Origin: Blastocatellia bacterium
Lineage (GTDB): Bacteria; Acidobacteriota; Blastocatellia; Pyrinomonadales; Pyrinomonadaceae
Direction of reading: 5' to 3'
NCBI GenBank assembly: GCA_003487805.1
Contig: DNNE01000082.1
Span: 4,723 to 9,873 of the forward strand
DNA length: 5,151 nucleotides
In this document: in pieces, positions 1 to 5,032 of the stretch
Layout: each line of letters begins with the position of its first letter
Position numbering within the stretch: position 1 is the first letter of the stretch
The notes under the pieces: model-generated
What the model was told of the DNA's origin: nothing
The model's input: the letters and a program-made list of their open reading frames with translations, nothing else
The model's database searches: none
Position numbers and translations under genes: made by a program

Positions 1-744
1 GGCTGGATGCATGACACGCTGAAATACTTTCAGACTGACCCGCTGTTTCGCGGCGGCAATCACAATGCGCTCACGTTCGGCTTGTTATATGCGTGGAGCG
101 AGAACTTCATACTTCCCTTCTCCCATGATGAGGTTGTTCACATGAAAGCCTCGCTGGTAAATAAGATGCCTGGCGACCAATGGCAAAAGTTCGCGAACCT
201 GCGCGCGCTCTACGGTTACATGTGGGCGCATCCGGGTAAGAAGCTTTTGTTCATGGGCGGCGAGTTCGGGCAATGGCGCGAATGGAATGAGACTGAGAGT
301 CTGGACTGGCACCTGCTGGAAACGCCAGTTCACCAGGGTGTGCTGACGTTGATCAAGGACTTAAATAGGCTGTACGCGCAACACCCTGCGCTCTCGGAAG
401 CTGATAGCGACGCAGCAGGGTTTAGCTGGATCGAAGTCGATAATGCCGCTGATAATGTGACCGCGTTTCGGCGGATTGCGCCTTCGACCGGCAAAGAAAT
501 CATTTGCGTCGGCAATTTCTCACCCGTGGTGCGAGAGAATCATCGAATTGGATTGCCGCGCAAAGGAAGCTACAAGCAAATCCTGAACACAGATAACGAA
601 AAGTATTGCGGCGGAGGCTTTGGTGTGGTGAGAAGTATCAAAGCGGAAAAGATTCCATCACATGGTTACGATTATTCGGCAGCTATTACGCTGCCGCCAT
701 TGGCGACGATGTGGTTTGAAGTGCCTTCCCGGATGCAGGAATGA
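1..744 (+). CDS. glgB: 1,4-alpha-glucan branching enzyme, C-terminal part (5' end outside window)
   Basis: GlgB is a cytoplasmic GH13 enzyme that cuts alpha-1,4-glucan chains and rejoins them through alpha-1,6 links during glycogen synthesis. The reading frame is open from base 1 (Gly-Trp before the first Met at 7), so the gene begins upstream. About 247 residues are visible, roughly the last third of a typical 630-730 aa GlgB. The visible part includes the end of the catalytic barrel with the GH13 region IV motif SHDEVVH (the catalytic-site Asp is the GAT at 127-129), the family blocks MPGDQWQKFANLRALYGYMW and KKLLFMGGEFGQ, then SLDWHLLE and the C-terminal beta domain with LNTDNEKYCGGG, ending at TGA 742-744. 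The first two catalytic acids (GH13 regions II and III) lie before the window and cannot be checked. No frameshift is seen. The gene converges on the minus-strand gene that ends at 750, with no terminator hairpin in the 5-bp gap. Confidence 0.96.
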   Translation, partial: GWMHDTLKYFQTDPLFRGGNHNALTFGLLYAWSENFILPFSHDEVVHMKASLVNKMPGDQWQKFANLRALYGYMWAHPGKKLLFMGGEFGQWREWNETESLDWHLLETPVHQGVLTLIKDLNRLYAQHPALSEADSDAAGFSWIEVDNAADNVTAFRRIAPSTGKEIICVGNFSPVVRENHRIGLPRKGSYKQILNTDNEKYCGGGFGVVRSIKAEKIPSHGYDYSAAITLPPLATMWFEVPSRMQE

Positions 745-749
745 AATTG

Positions 750-983
750 TCAGGACGGCTTAACCAGCTCAGAAAGATTTTCGAAATAGCGGCGGTGAGT
801 TTGTCGAAGAGCCGTTTCGTTACGCGCTTCCAAGAGTACCACTTCGTGTTCGATTCGATGAAGATTAAGTTGTAGCTCTAAGTCCAATCGTGCTGTGTCC
901 GCGTTCTGTTTTTCCGACTCGCCAAACTCCCGCATCAGAACAATCTCCCCCTGATCGCGGTCATATTCAATTAGAAATATCAT
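750..983 (-). CDS. Small acidic protein (77 aa) coupled to the RelA/SpoT-like synthetase; candidate partner or antitoxin
   Basis: I do not recognise a named family. The protein is 77 aa with about 16 acidic against 10 basic Lys/Arg residues, no Cys, no signal peptide and no membrane segment, so it should be cytosolic and acidic. The sequence reads as strand (MIFLIEYD), strand (GEIVLMREF), helix (about 22-43), strand (HEVVLLEA), helix (about 55-73), i.e. a compact beta-beta-alpha-beta-alpha fold ending in THRRYFENLSEL. The ATG at 981-983 lies inside the 3' end of the synthetase gene (17-bp overlap) and has a GGGAG Shine-Dalgarno 6 nt upstream, which argues for real, translationally coupled expression. 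Its stop (TGA, 750-752) is 5 bp from the convergent glgB stop. Order and coupling fit a toxin-antitoxin pair in which this would be the antitoxin, but a regulator or subunit of the synthetase is equally possible. The gene is fairly sure; the function is unknown. Confidence 0.75.
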   Translation of the reverse strand: MIFLIEYDRDQGEIVLMREFGESEKQNADTARLDLELQLNLHRIEHEVVLLEARNETALRQTHRRYFENLSELVKPS

Positions 984-1764
984 TCAGCTCTCCCGCTCTT
1001 TGCACTCTTCCCAGACTCTGGATTGCCTCGCGTATTGCGGTCAGGTTCCCTTCCCGGCGTGTTGCTTGCTTTTCTAACTGCGTCAGAACTTCTCTTTGCA
1101 ACTGAAGGAGCTCCGTTTGGTCGTCTTCCGAAAGCGCCTCCTGCGATAATAGACTATCGATCCGCAGCTGCGTATCGCCTAAAGCTTGTTCGATATTTTC
1201 CTCAGTCCCAATTACGTCTGACCAGGTCAACAAAAGTTTGCGCAGAGAATCCTGACCTCCGCCATATTTAATGGCCGGATCAAAGACATCCGACATTTTT
1301 TCCGATAGCTCTGCCCACACGTGCTGCAGAGAAGTTCGCACTTGGATCTCTACCACCTTCTCCTCATATGTAACAATAACGTGAATAGCTCGATATCCAT
1401 TACTGGGACTGATACGACGATCGGCAACCGACACACTCTCAAACAGCTTAGTTAGCGAGCTAACTGCACGGTCCTGTTCTAAGATTCCAGGAGCGATTAA
1501 CCTGCAACCGGCTATGTCCTGAACCTGGGTTAATCGAATACTTTCTCTAAGCAACTTCTCGGTAATTGAGGTTGTTGACTTCGCAGGCCGTCCCGTCGGT
1601 TCCAATCCCAAGTCATTTCGAACTGCTTCTACTACAAACTCATAGGCCTCATGAAACGATCGACGATATTCATCAAGCAGCCGCAGATCGGCCTCAGTAA
1701 TTTCGCCTTTTCGGAGGCGATCACCGAGCCTGTCGATTTGCGTCTTACTTAGATTGTTTGCCAT
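967..1764 (-). CDS. Stand-alone RelA/SpoT-domain nucleotide pyrophosphokinase (small alarmone synthetase-like)
   Basis: The 265-aa protein carries one RelA/SpoT synthetase domain and no HD hydrolase, TGS or ACT domain, so it is a small alarmone synthetase (SAS) rather than a long RelA/SpoT. Family members transfer pyrophosphate from ATP to GDP/GTP; some toxic members make ppApp or pyrophosphorylate tRNA ends. Visible motifs are: K62-S66-K70 in the ATP-binding segment (residues 58-71); D83 in DIAGCRLI, the expected Mg-binding Asp; GYRAIH at 123-128, whose Tyr stacks the acceptor base in relatives; VEIQVRT at 138-144 with E139 as second metal ligand; then H148 and WAE 150-152. All key acidic and aromatic residues are present, so activity is expected. 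Residues ~185-255 are Leu/Gln/Glu-rich and may form coiled-coil helices. The start is ATG 1762-1764. No clear Shine-Dalgarno precedes it on this strand. The gene overlaps the downstream 77-aa gene by 17 bp, and its GC is lower than that of the aminotransferase gene. A toxSAS toxin role is inference. Confidence 0.88.
   Translation of the reverse strand: MANNLSKTQIDRLGDRLRKGEITEADLRLLDEYRRSFHEAYEFVVEAVRNDLGLEPTGRPAKSTTSITEKLLRESIRLTQVQDIAGCRLIAPGILEQDRAVSSLTKLFESVSVADRRISPSNGYRAIHVIVTYEEKVVEIQVRTSLQHVWAELSEKMSDVFDPAIKYGGGQDSLRKLLLTWSDVIGTEENIEQALGDTQLRIDSLLSQEALSEDDQTELLQLQREVLTQLEKQATRREGNLTAIREAIQSLGRVQRAGELNDISN
990..994 (-). promoter_or_regulatory. Ribosome binding site of the 77-aa gene
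   Basis: GGGAG on the minus strand, 6 nt before the ATG at 983, inside the end of the synthetase reading frame. It supports the overlapping start of the small gene and coupled translation. Confidence 0.6.
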
Positions 1765-1918
1765 TGAGTATCGAAGGAGGATTGTATCGCATTCGGAAAC
1801 TTTCCAGGACAGCGATGACTCTCATCACATGGCAAGCGTTGAAAGCGCGTAATAAGATGTTAGCGGATGATCTTTCATTTCGACCCGGCAGTGCGACGGA
1901 CTCAATTGTGGTCGTGTT

Positions 1919-1978
1919 CCCAGGGCGGGGCGCTGCGCGGTTTGCCCTGGGCTATTGAATCTCACGCGTTCAGCGTGA
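1919..1978. repeat. Compound palindromic intergenic repeat
   Basis: The 224 bp between the synthetase and protease genes (1765-1988) hold no gene I can support, but do hold two adjacent inverted repeats. The first is a perfect 8-bp stem, CCCAGGGC (1919-1926) with GCCCTGGG (1944-1951), enclosing a 17-nt GC-rich loop. The second is a 6-bp stem, TCACGC (1962-1967), loop GTTCA, GCGTGA (1973-1978), 10 nt further on and 10 bp past the protease stop. The arrangement resembles dispersed, REP-like intergenic elements; CCCTGGGCTATT next to a small hairpin is a pattern I recall from several soil phyla, unverified. It may also slow transcription out of the protease gene, though no T-run follows on either strand. 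Confidence 0.6.
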
Positions 1979-1988
1979 AGAAGCGGGA

Positions 1989-2447
1989 CTACTTCAAGTC
2001 CATGTGCTTGATAGGAACCAACCGATGGCCGAGCATATCCACACCGGCCTGGCTGTGCTCCAACACGAGATAACCAATCAATGGTTCGTACTCGCCATTT
2101 TCGGGAGTCATCTCGACAAATGCTACTTCGTGATGAATAGGACGAAAGCCTTCGATCTGAATACGCACGGGACCGCAGACTACGCCCTTGATTGTTTCCT
2201 GCGTTGCAGTTTCCATCTCCACTTCGGTCATGGTCTCGAGATTTCCAAGTCGATCACGCCACGCCATAGGAAGCACCATGAACGACGCGCCCGTGTCTAC
2301 CAATGCGTCGCATTTCAGACTCTTGGATAAATCGGAGGCGTTGTCGATCCTAACTGAAGCAACAATTCTACCCATGTTGTCAGGCCTCCGTATGCGATCG
2401 ATATAGGGATTCTTTATGCCCTTTGAAAAGTCATAATGCGCCTTCAT
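1989..2447 (-). CDS. Retropepsin-like aspartic protease with antitoxin-like N-terminal segment
   Basis: The product is 152 aa from ATG 2445-2447 to TAG 1989-1991. The aspartic protease motif DALVDTGASFMVLP puts the catalytic Asp at residue 51 (DTGA 51-54), and the family's second signature, hydrophobic-hydrophobic-Gly, appears as PLIGYLVLE around 122-130. With one catalytic Asp the protein should act as a homodimer, like other bacterial clan AA (retroviral-type) proteases. No signal peptide or membrane segment is visible. Substrates of this cytosolic group are largely unknown. Oddly, residues 1-20 (MKAHYDFSKGIKNPYIDRIR) resemble the opening of BrnA/CopG-type antitoxins rather than the protease family, whose members I recall beginning near MGRIVA. 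That Met is residue 25 here and has its own GGAGG site, so a 128-aa product from 2375 is a strong alternative start. The upstream ATG has only a weak AGAAG ahead of it. Confidence 0.82.
   Translation of the reverse strand: MKAHYDFSKGIKNPYIDRIRRPDNMGRIVASVRIDNASDLSKSLKCDALVDTGASFMVLPMAWRDRLGNLETMTEVEMETATQETIKGVVCGPVRIQIEGFRPIHHEVAFVEMTPENGEYEPLIGYLVLEHSQAGVDMLGHRLVPIKHMDLK
2385..2389 (-). promoter_or_regulatory. Internal Shine-Dalgarno for an alternative protease start
   Basis: GGAGG on the minus strand, 9 nt before the in-frame ATG at 2373-2375 (protease residue 25). It is better than anything upstream of the ATG at 2447 and may decide the true or a second start. Confidence 0.5.
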
Positions 2448-2596
2448 TTGCTTCTAAGCTTAGGCGTCGAAGGCGAGCAATGCAATGGCCTCGCACAACA
2501 AAATATCGAAAGCACTGAAGGTGCGAAAGGAAATGTACTTTGCTGTTGTTCTTGCGCCCCTGCGGGGTGAATTATGTCTTTTCGTGATTCCAGGTG

Positions 2597-2659
2597 CGTG
2601 TGATTTCGTGGTTTGGTGTTTTATTAGTTCGTCAGCAAAGAACACCACGAAAGAACACG
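2597..2659. repeat. Imperfect inverted repeat built from TTCGTG/CACGAA motifs
   Basis: The arms 2597-2612 and 2644-2659 pair at 14 of 16 positions: a perfect 9-bp inner stem TTTCGTGGT/ACCACGAAA, then two mismatches, then a 5-bp outer stem CGTGT/ACACG, around a 31-nt loop. The hexamer TTCGTG occurs at 2581 and 2605, and its complement CACGAA at 2646, 2656 and 2677, so the element is an array of one short word in two orientations. ACCACGAAAG-type strings are, as far as I recall, common intergenic repeats in Acidobacteriota, Verrucomicrobia and Planctomycetes. There is no T-run, so it is not a standard intrinsic terminator. Confidence 0.65.
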
Positions 2660-2776
2660 AACACAAAACCAACCCACACGAAGGCCGCGCAGGTCGAGAT
2701 GAGTCTAGTATCTTAATGCCGGATTCACGCCTTCGGCGCGAGGGATTGGGTGTTTGCTGCAACTTGTCGCTTTGAT

Positions 2777-2794
2777 CCGCTCGCTACCGCTCGC
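2777..2794. repeat. Short direct repeat, CCGCTCGC x2
   Basis: CCGCTCGC at 2777-2784 and again at 2787-2794, separated by TA, 12 bp past the hydrolase stop codon (minus-strand direction). On the minus strand the GC-rich stretch can form only a 4-bp CCGC/GCGG stem and lacks a T-run, so a terminator call is not justified. Confidence 0.5.
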
Positions 2795-2806
2795 GGTTCT
2801 GTAACT

Positions 2807-3784
2807 CTACAACTCACCAACCTGGTTTAGAAAATTCAGAACATCGTCCTCCCAGATGGCAATCCCGTCGCAGCCAGACGCAAACCGGCCATGGGCCTCC
2901 TGGTTTGTGCACCCAAACTGCGGATAGATTTTGTTCGTCCACTTCTGCACGTTGCCCTTCTGCCGCAGGATCGGCCCGAGCGTCTCGCTGGGACCGAGGT
3001 TATAGTCGCCGGTCGCCTGAATCAGAAACATCGGCGCCTTCTCGTGGCGGACCGCCGTTATCAAACGCTGTTGGAGCGCCACGTTGCCCCATGATTGAGC
3101 AGCGGGGGTGAACGGCAGGTACACGCGGATGCCGGGATCCTTCTCCGCCGTCAGCAGCGTCTGAATGCCGCCGTAAGAAATTCCGGTCATCGCGAGGTGA
3201 TCTATGTCTGTGTACCGTTGCTCCTTGATCCACTTGACGGCGGCGATGACATCCAGATTGTAGAGTTCATGAAGTTTTACGGCGGCCTCGGGGTCGTGCG
3301 CAGCTCTTTGCAAATCGGCGATGTAGGGGCCGGCATCTTTCGACAGTCCCTGGCCATGTCGATCGGGAGCGAAAAATACGAAACTGCGATCGACATAGAG
3401 CTTGGCCAGGTGCGGCACGCCTTTGGGATCCGCTTCGCTGCCATGGTTGTAGATCATGACGGGAAACTTCCGGCGAACGGCAGTCAACTCCGCCATGGTC
3501 CTGACGCCCGGCACGTAAAGGTGTCCATGCAGGGTCATGTTATTGGGCCCGGGAAACGCGACTTGCAGTTGCACCGGCAAATCATTTTCAGTAGCTGTGC
3601 ATTCGCGCAAACCCGGGCATGGCGTTGGACCGGCAACAGGTTCGTAATCCCCGATCGAGTTCCCCGATGGCACTGGTTGACTGTCGCTCATGTGCGCGCG
3701 CAGATTCGATTTGGCAGCGTACACCAGACTCAATCCGAAAATGCTGACGACGAGCAAAGCGATGACTGTTGCCGGCCTCTTCAT
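2807..3784 (-). CDS. Exported alpha/beta hydrolase (dienelactone hydrolase / S9-like fold)
   Basis: The 325-aa protein runs from ATG 3782-3784 (GGAGG 7 nt upstream) to TAG 2807-2809. The frame stays open to 4066, but the longer version would cross the divergent gene's start and has no similar ribosome site, so the shorter start is chosen. It begins with Lys-Arg and a hydrophobic stretch (residues ~6-24) ending VYAA, a Sec signal peptide with likely cleavage near 23-24 and no lipobox Cys. The hydrolase core shows the oxyanion strand YNHGS (112-116), DRHGQG (141-146), the nucleophile elbow GISYGG with Ser203, Asp260 in ATGDYNLGP and His298 in EAHGRF, in the right order for a catalytic triad. 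It probably hydrolyses an ester or peptide outside the cytoplasmic membrane; the substrate cannot be read from sequence. The only four Cys (56, 62, 292, 305) could form disulfides, fitting export. It is transcribed divergently from the aminotransferase gene. Confidence 0.88.
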   Translation of the reverse strand: MKRPATVIALLVVSIFGLSLVYAAKSNLRAHMSDSQPVPSGNSIGDYEPVAGPTPCPGLRECTATENDLPVQLQVAFPGPNNMTLHGHLYVPGVRTMAELTAVRRKFPVMIYNHGSEADPKGVPHLAKLYVDRSFVFFAPDRHGQGLSKDAGPYIADLQRAAHDPEAAVKLHELYNLDVIAAVKWIKEQRYTDIDHLAMTGISYGGIQTLLTAEKDPGIRVYLPFTPAAQSWGNVALQQRLITAVRHEKAPMFLIQATGDYNLGPSETLGPILRQKGNVQKWTNKIYPQFGCTNQEAHGRFASGCDGIAIWEDDVLNFLNQVGEL

Positions 3785-3916
3785 GACTTGACCTCCAAGG
3801 TTAATTCGTCGAGACGATTCTAGCGTAAACCATGAAGTGTAACTGTTGAGTTGGCAATCATAGAATCTTCTTGCTGCATTTAGGTTGGGGCCAGTCATCA
3901 TGTATCTTCGCCTTAC
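3785..3916. promoter_or_regulatory. Divergent intergenic region with paired -10-like boxes
   Basis: This 132-bp space must hold the promoters of both the hydrolase (-) and the aminotransferase (+). TAGAAT, one base off the -10 consensus, occurs on the plus strand at 3861-3866 and on the minus strand at 3817-3822, each reading toward its own gene, with 32 and 50 bp from box to start codon respectively. Together they form a 7-bp inverted repeat GATTCTA (3816-3822) / TAGAATC (3861-3867). No good -35 box is found at 16-18 bp from either, so the assignment is tentative. The aminotransferase ATG has no evident Shine-Dalgarno. Confidence 0.35.
3792..3796 (-). promoter_or_regulatory. Ribosome binding site fixing the hydrolase start
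   Basis: GGAGG on the minus strand, 7 nt before the ATG at 3784, immediately ahead of the signal peptide. It decides against the much longer open frame that starts at 4066. Confidence 0.8.
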
Positions 3917-5032
3917 ATGATCGACTGGACCCAAATCCGCAAAACCTTTCCAGTCACCGAACGCGTCGCATATCTCAACAGCGCCGCCGCGGGACCGGTC
4001 TCGATTGCTTCGCAAGCGGCGGCCGCCGGCTATTACGAAAAGATGATGCGCGACGGCGATGTGCATTGGAATCGCTGGCTGGCTGATCGAGAAGCCGTGA
4101 GAAAGAAGATTGCCGAGTTCATCAATGCTGAGCCGGAAGAGATTGCCTTCACGACGAACACTTCACAGGGAATGAACGTCATCGTCGACGCCCTCGAAGA
4201 TCGCCGCGAAGTCATCTCTTCCGAATTGGAATTTCCGGTCACGACTCTGCCGTGGATGCATCGACGCATTCCCGTTCACTTATTGCCGGCGCGCGACGGC
4301 GAAGTGCGAAGCGAAGATATTCAAGACGCGATGACGAACAAAACCGGAATCATCGCGTTAAGTCACGTGCAATTCTCAAATGGCTTTCGCCTCGACCCGG
4401 CGGCGGTAGGCGAAATAAAGGGCACACATGCTTTGGTCATCAACGCTAGTCAGTCAGCCGGCGCGTTTGCAATCGATGTGAAGCGAATGAAGATCGACGC
4501 GCTCTGCGCGACCGGCCACAAGTGGCTTTTGTCCGGTTACGGATCGGGATTCGTTTACCTCAGCCGCGAGTTGCTGGATCAATCTCTGCCGCGTTCGATT
4601 GGCTGGTTAAGCGTCGAAGATCCTTTCGAGATGCGCAACGACGAGTTTCGGCCACGTCACGATGCGGCGGCGAGGGTCGAGCTTGGCTGCCCACATTTCG
4701 CCGGCATCTTTTCGTTAGGGGCTTCGCTTGATCTGATTGGCGAAATTGGTGCGGAAAATATTCAGGCGCGCGTGCTGGAACTAAATCGGTTCGCAACCTC
4801 GCGTCTGAAAGAAGACGGATGGAAGGTTCTTTCGCCGCTGCAAATTGAAAGCTCGCGATCGGCAGAGACTCTGGTCGAAGTCAACGAGCCGGGTCGAGTC
4901 GTCCGCCATCTCCTTAGTCGCGGCGTGATTGTGACTGAAAAGCCGCAGGGCATTCGCGTCGCAACGCATTTCTTTAACAACGAGGAAGACGTTGAGAGGT
5001 TAATCGCGGGGTTGGGTGAGACTCGTCATTGA
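3917..5032 (+). CDS. Class V aminotransferase-fold PLP enzyme (isopenicillin N epimerase / cysteine desulfurase superfamily)
   Basis: The 371-aa protein runs from ATG 3917 to TGA 5030-5032, close to the usual ~370-400 aa for the family. Landmarks in order: N-terminal YLNSAAAGPVS (19-29); phosphate-binding FTTNTSQGMN (78-87); SHVQFSNGFRLD (149-160); INASQSAGAF (175-184); the PLP-lysine motif ATGHKW with Lys202; YGSGFVYLS (208-216); ELGCPHFAGIFSLGASLDL (255-273); and C-terminal RVATHFFNNEEDVERLI with Arg347, the expected substrate-carboxylate Arg. The residue that normally pairs with the PLP ring nitrogen is Asp in this fold but Asn176 here. The mobile-loop Cys typical of SufS/NifS desulfurases (as in GHHCA) is missing, so sulfur transfer is unlikely; an epimerase, lyase or aminotransferase reaction on an amino acid is more likely. 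It is cytosolic, with no signal peptide. There is no operon partner in the window. The start matches the family N-terminus although no ribosome site is visible. Confidence 0.9.
   Translation: MIDWTQIRKTFPVTERVAYLNSAAAGPVSIASQAAAAGYYEKMMRDGDVHWNRWLADREAVRKKIAEFINAEPEEIAFTTNTSQGMNVIVDALEDRREVISSELEFPVTTLPWMHRRIPVHLLPARDGEVRSEDIQDAMTNKTGIIALSHVQFSNGFRLDPAAVGEIKGTHALVINASQSAGAFAIDVKRMKIDALCATGHKWLLSGYGSGFVYLSRELLDQSLPRSIGWLSVEDPFEMRNDEFRPRHDAAARVELGCPHFAGIFSLGASLDLIGEIGAENIQARVLELNRFATSRLKEDGWKVLSPLQIESSRSAETLVEVNEPGRVVRHLLSRGVIVTEKPQGIRVATHFFNNEEDVERLIAGLGETRH

Larger units (their letters stand above)
2448..2806. other. 359-bp intergenic region without a supportable gene, rich in short repeats
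   Basis: Open frames exist on both strands, but they run through low-complexity repeats and have no family resemblance or ribosome site. Contents: a perfect 10-bp palindrome CTAAGCTTAG (2454-2463) just upstream of the protease start; a small CCCC-TGC-GGGG hairpin (2557-2567); the larger inverted repeat at 2597-2659; a CGCC-TTC-GGCG hairpin (2728-2738); and a direct repeat at 2777-2794 next to the hydrolase stop. It looks like accumulated repeat debris. The protease promoter should lie here, but I cannot place it. Confidence 0.55.

Noticed and set aside
1774..1780. AAGGAGG on the plus strand
   Set aside because: A good Shine-Dalgarno sequence but no ATG, GTG or TTG at the right distance opens a believable plus-strand gene.
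1781..1786. TACAAT on the minus strand as a -10 box for the synthetase gene
   Set aside because: One base off consensus, but no -35 at a fitting distance and only about 10 nt of leader would remain; too weak to list as a promoter, though a near-leaderless transcript is possible.
2460..2775. Open frames of about 100 codons on both strands of the intergenic region
   Set aside because: They translate the TTCGTG/CACGAA repeats (for example NTTKEHEH), have no ribosome sites and resemble no family.
2777..2806. Rho-independent terminator after the hydrolase gene
   Set aside because: Only a 4-bp stem is possible and no T-run follows on the minus strand.
3095..3823. 242-codon open frame on the plus strand opposite the hydrolase gene
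   Set aside because: It is the antisense shadow of a GC-rich coding region; it has no recognisable motif and the minus-strand gene has a full catalytic triad.
3785..4066. 94-codon upstream extension of the hydrolase reading frame
   Set aside because: It overlaps the start of the divergent aminotransferase gene, shows no family similarity, and the ATG at 3784 has a good GGAGG site and opens straight into a signal peptide.
3917..5032. Cysteine desulfurase (SufS/NifS) assignment
   Set aside because: The catalytic loop Cys expected near the C-terminal substrate-binding segment is missing; Cys258 lies where the family normally has Thr in a GTPN-like motif and is not at the catalytic position.
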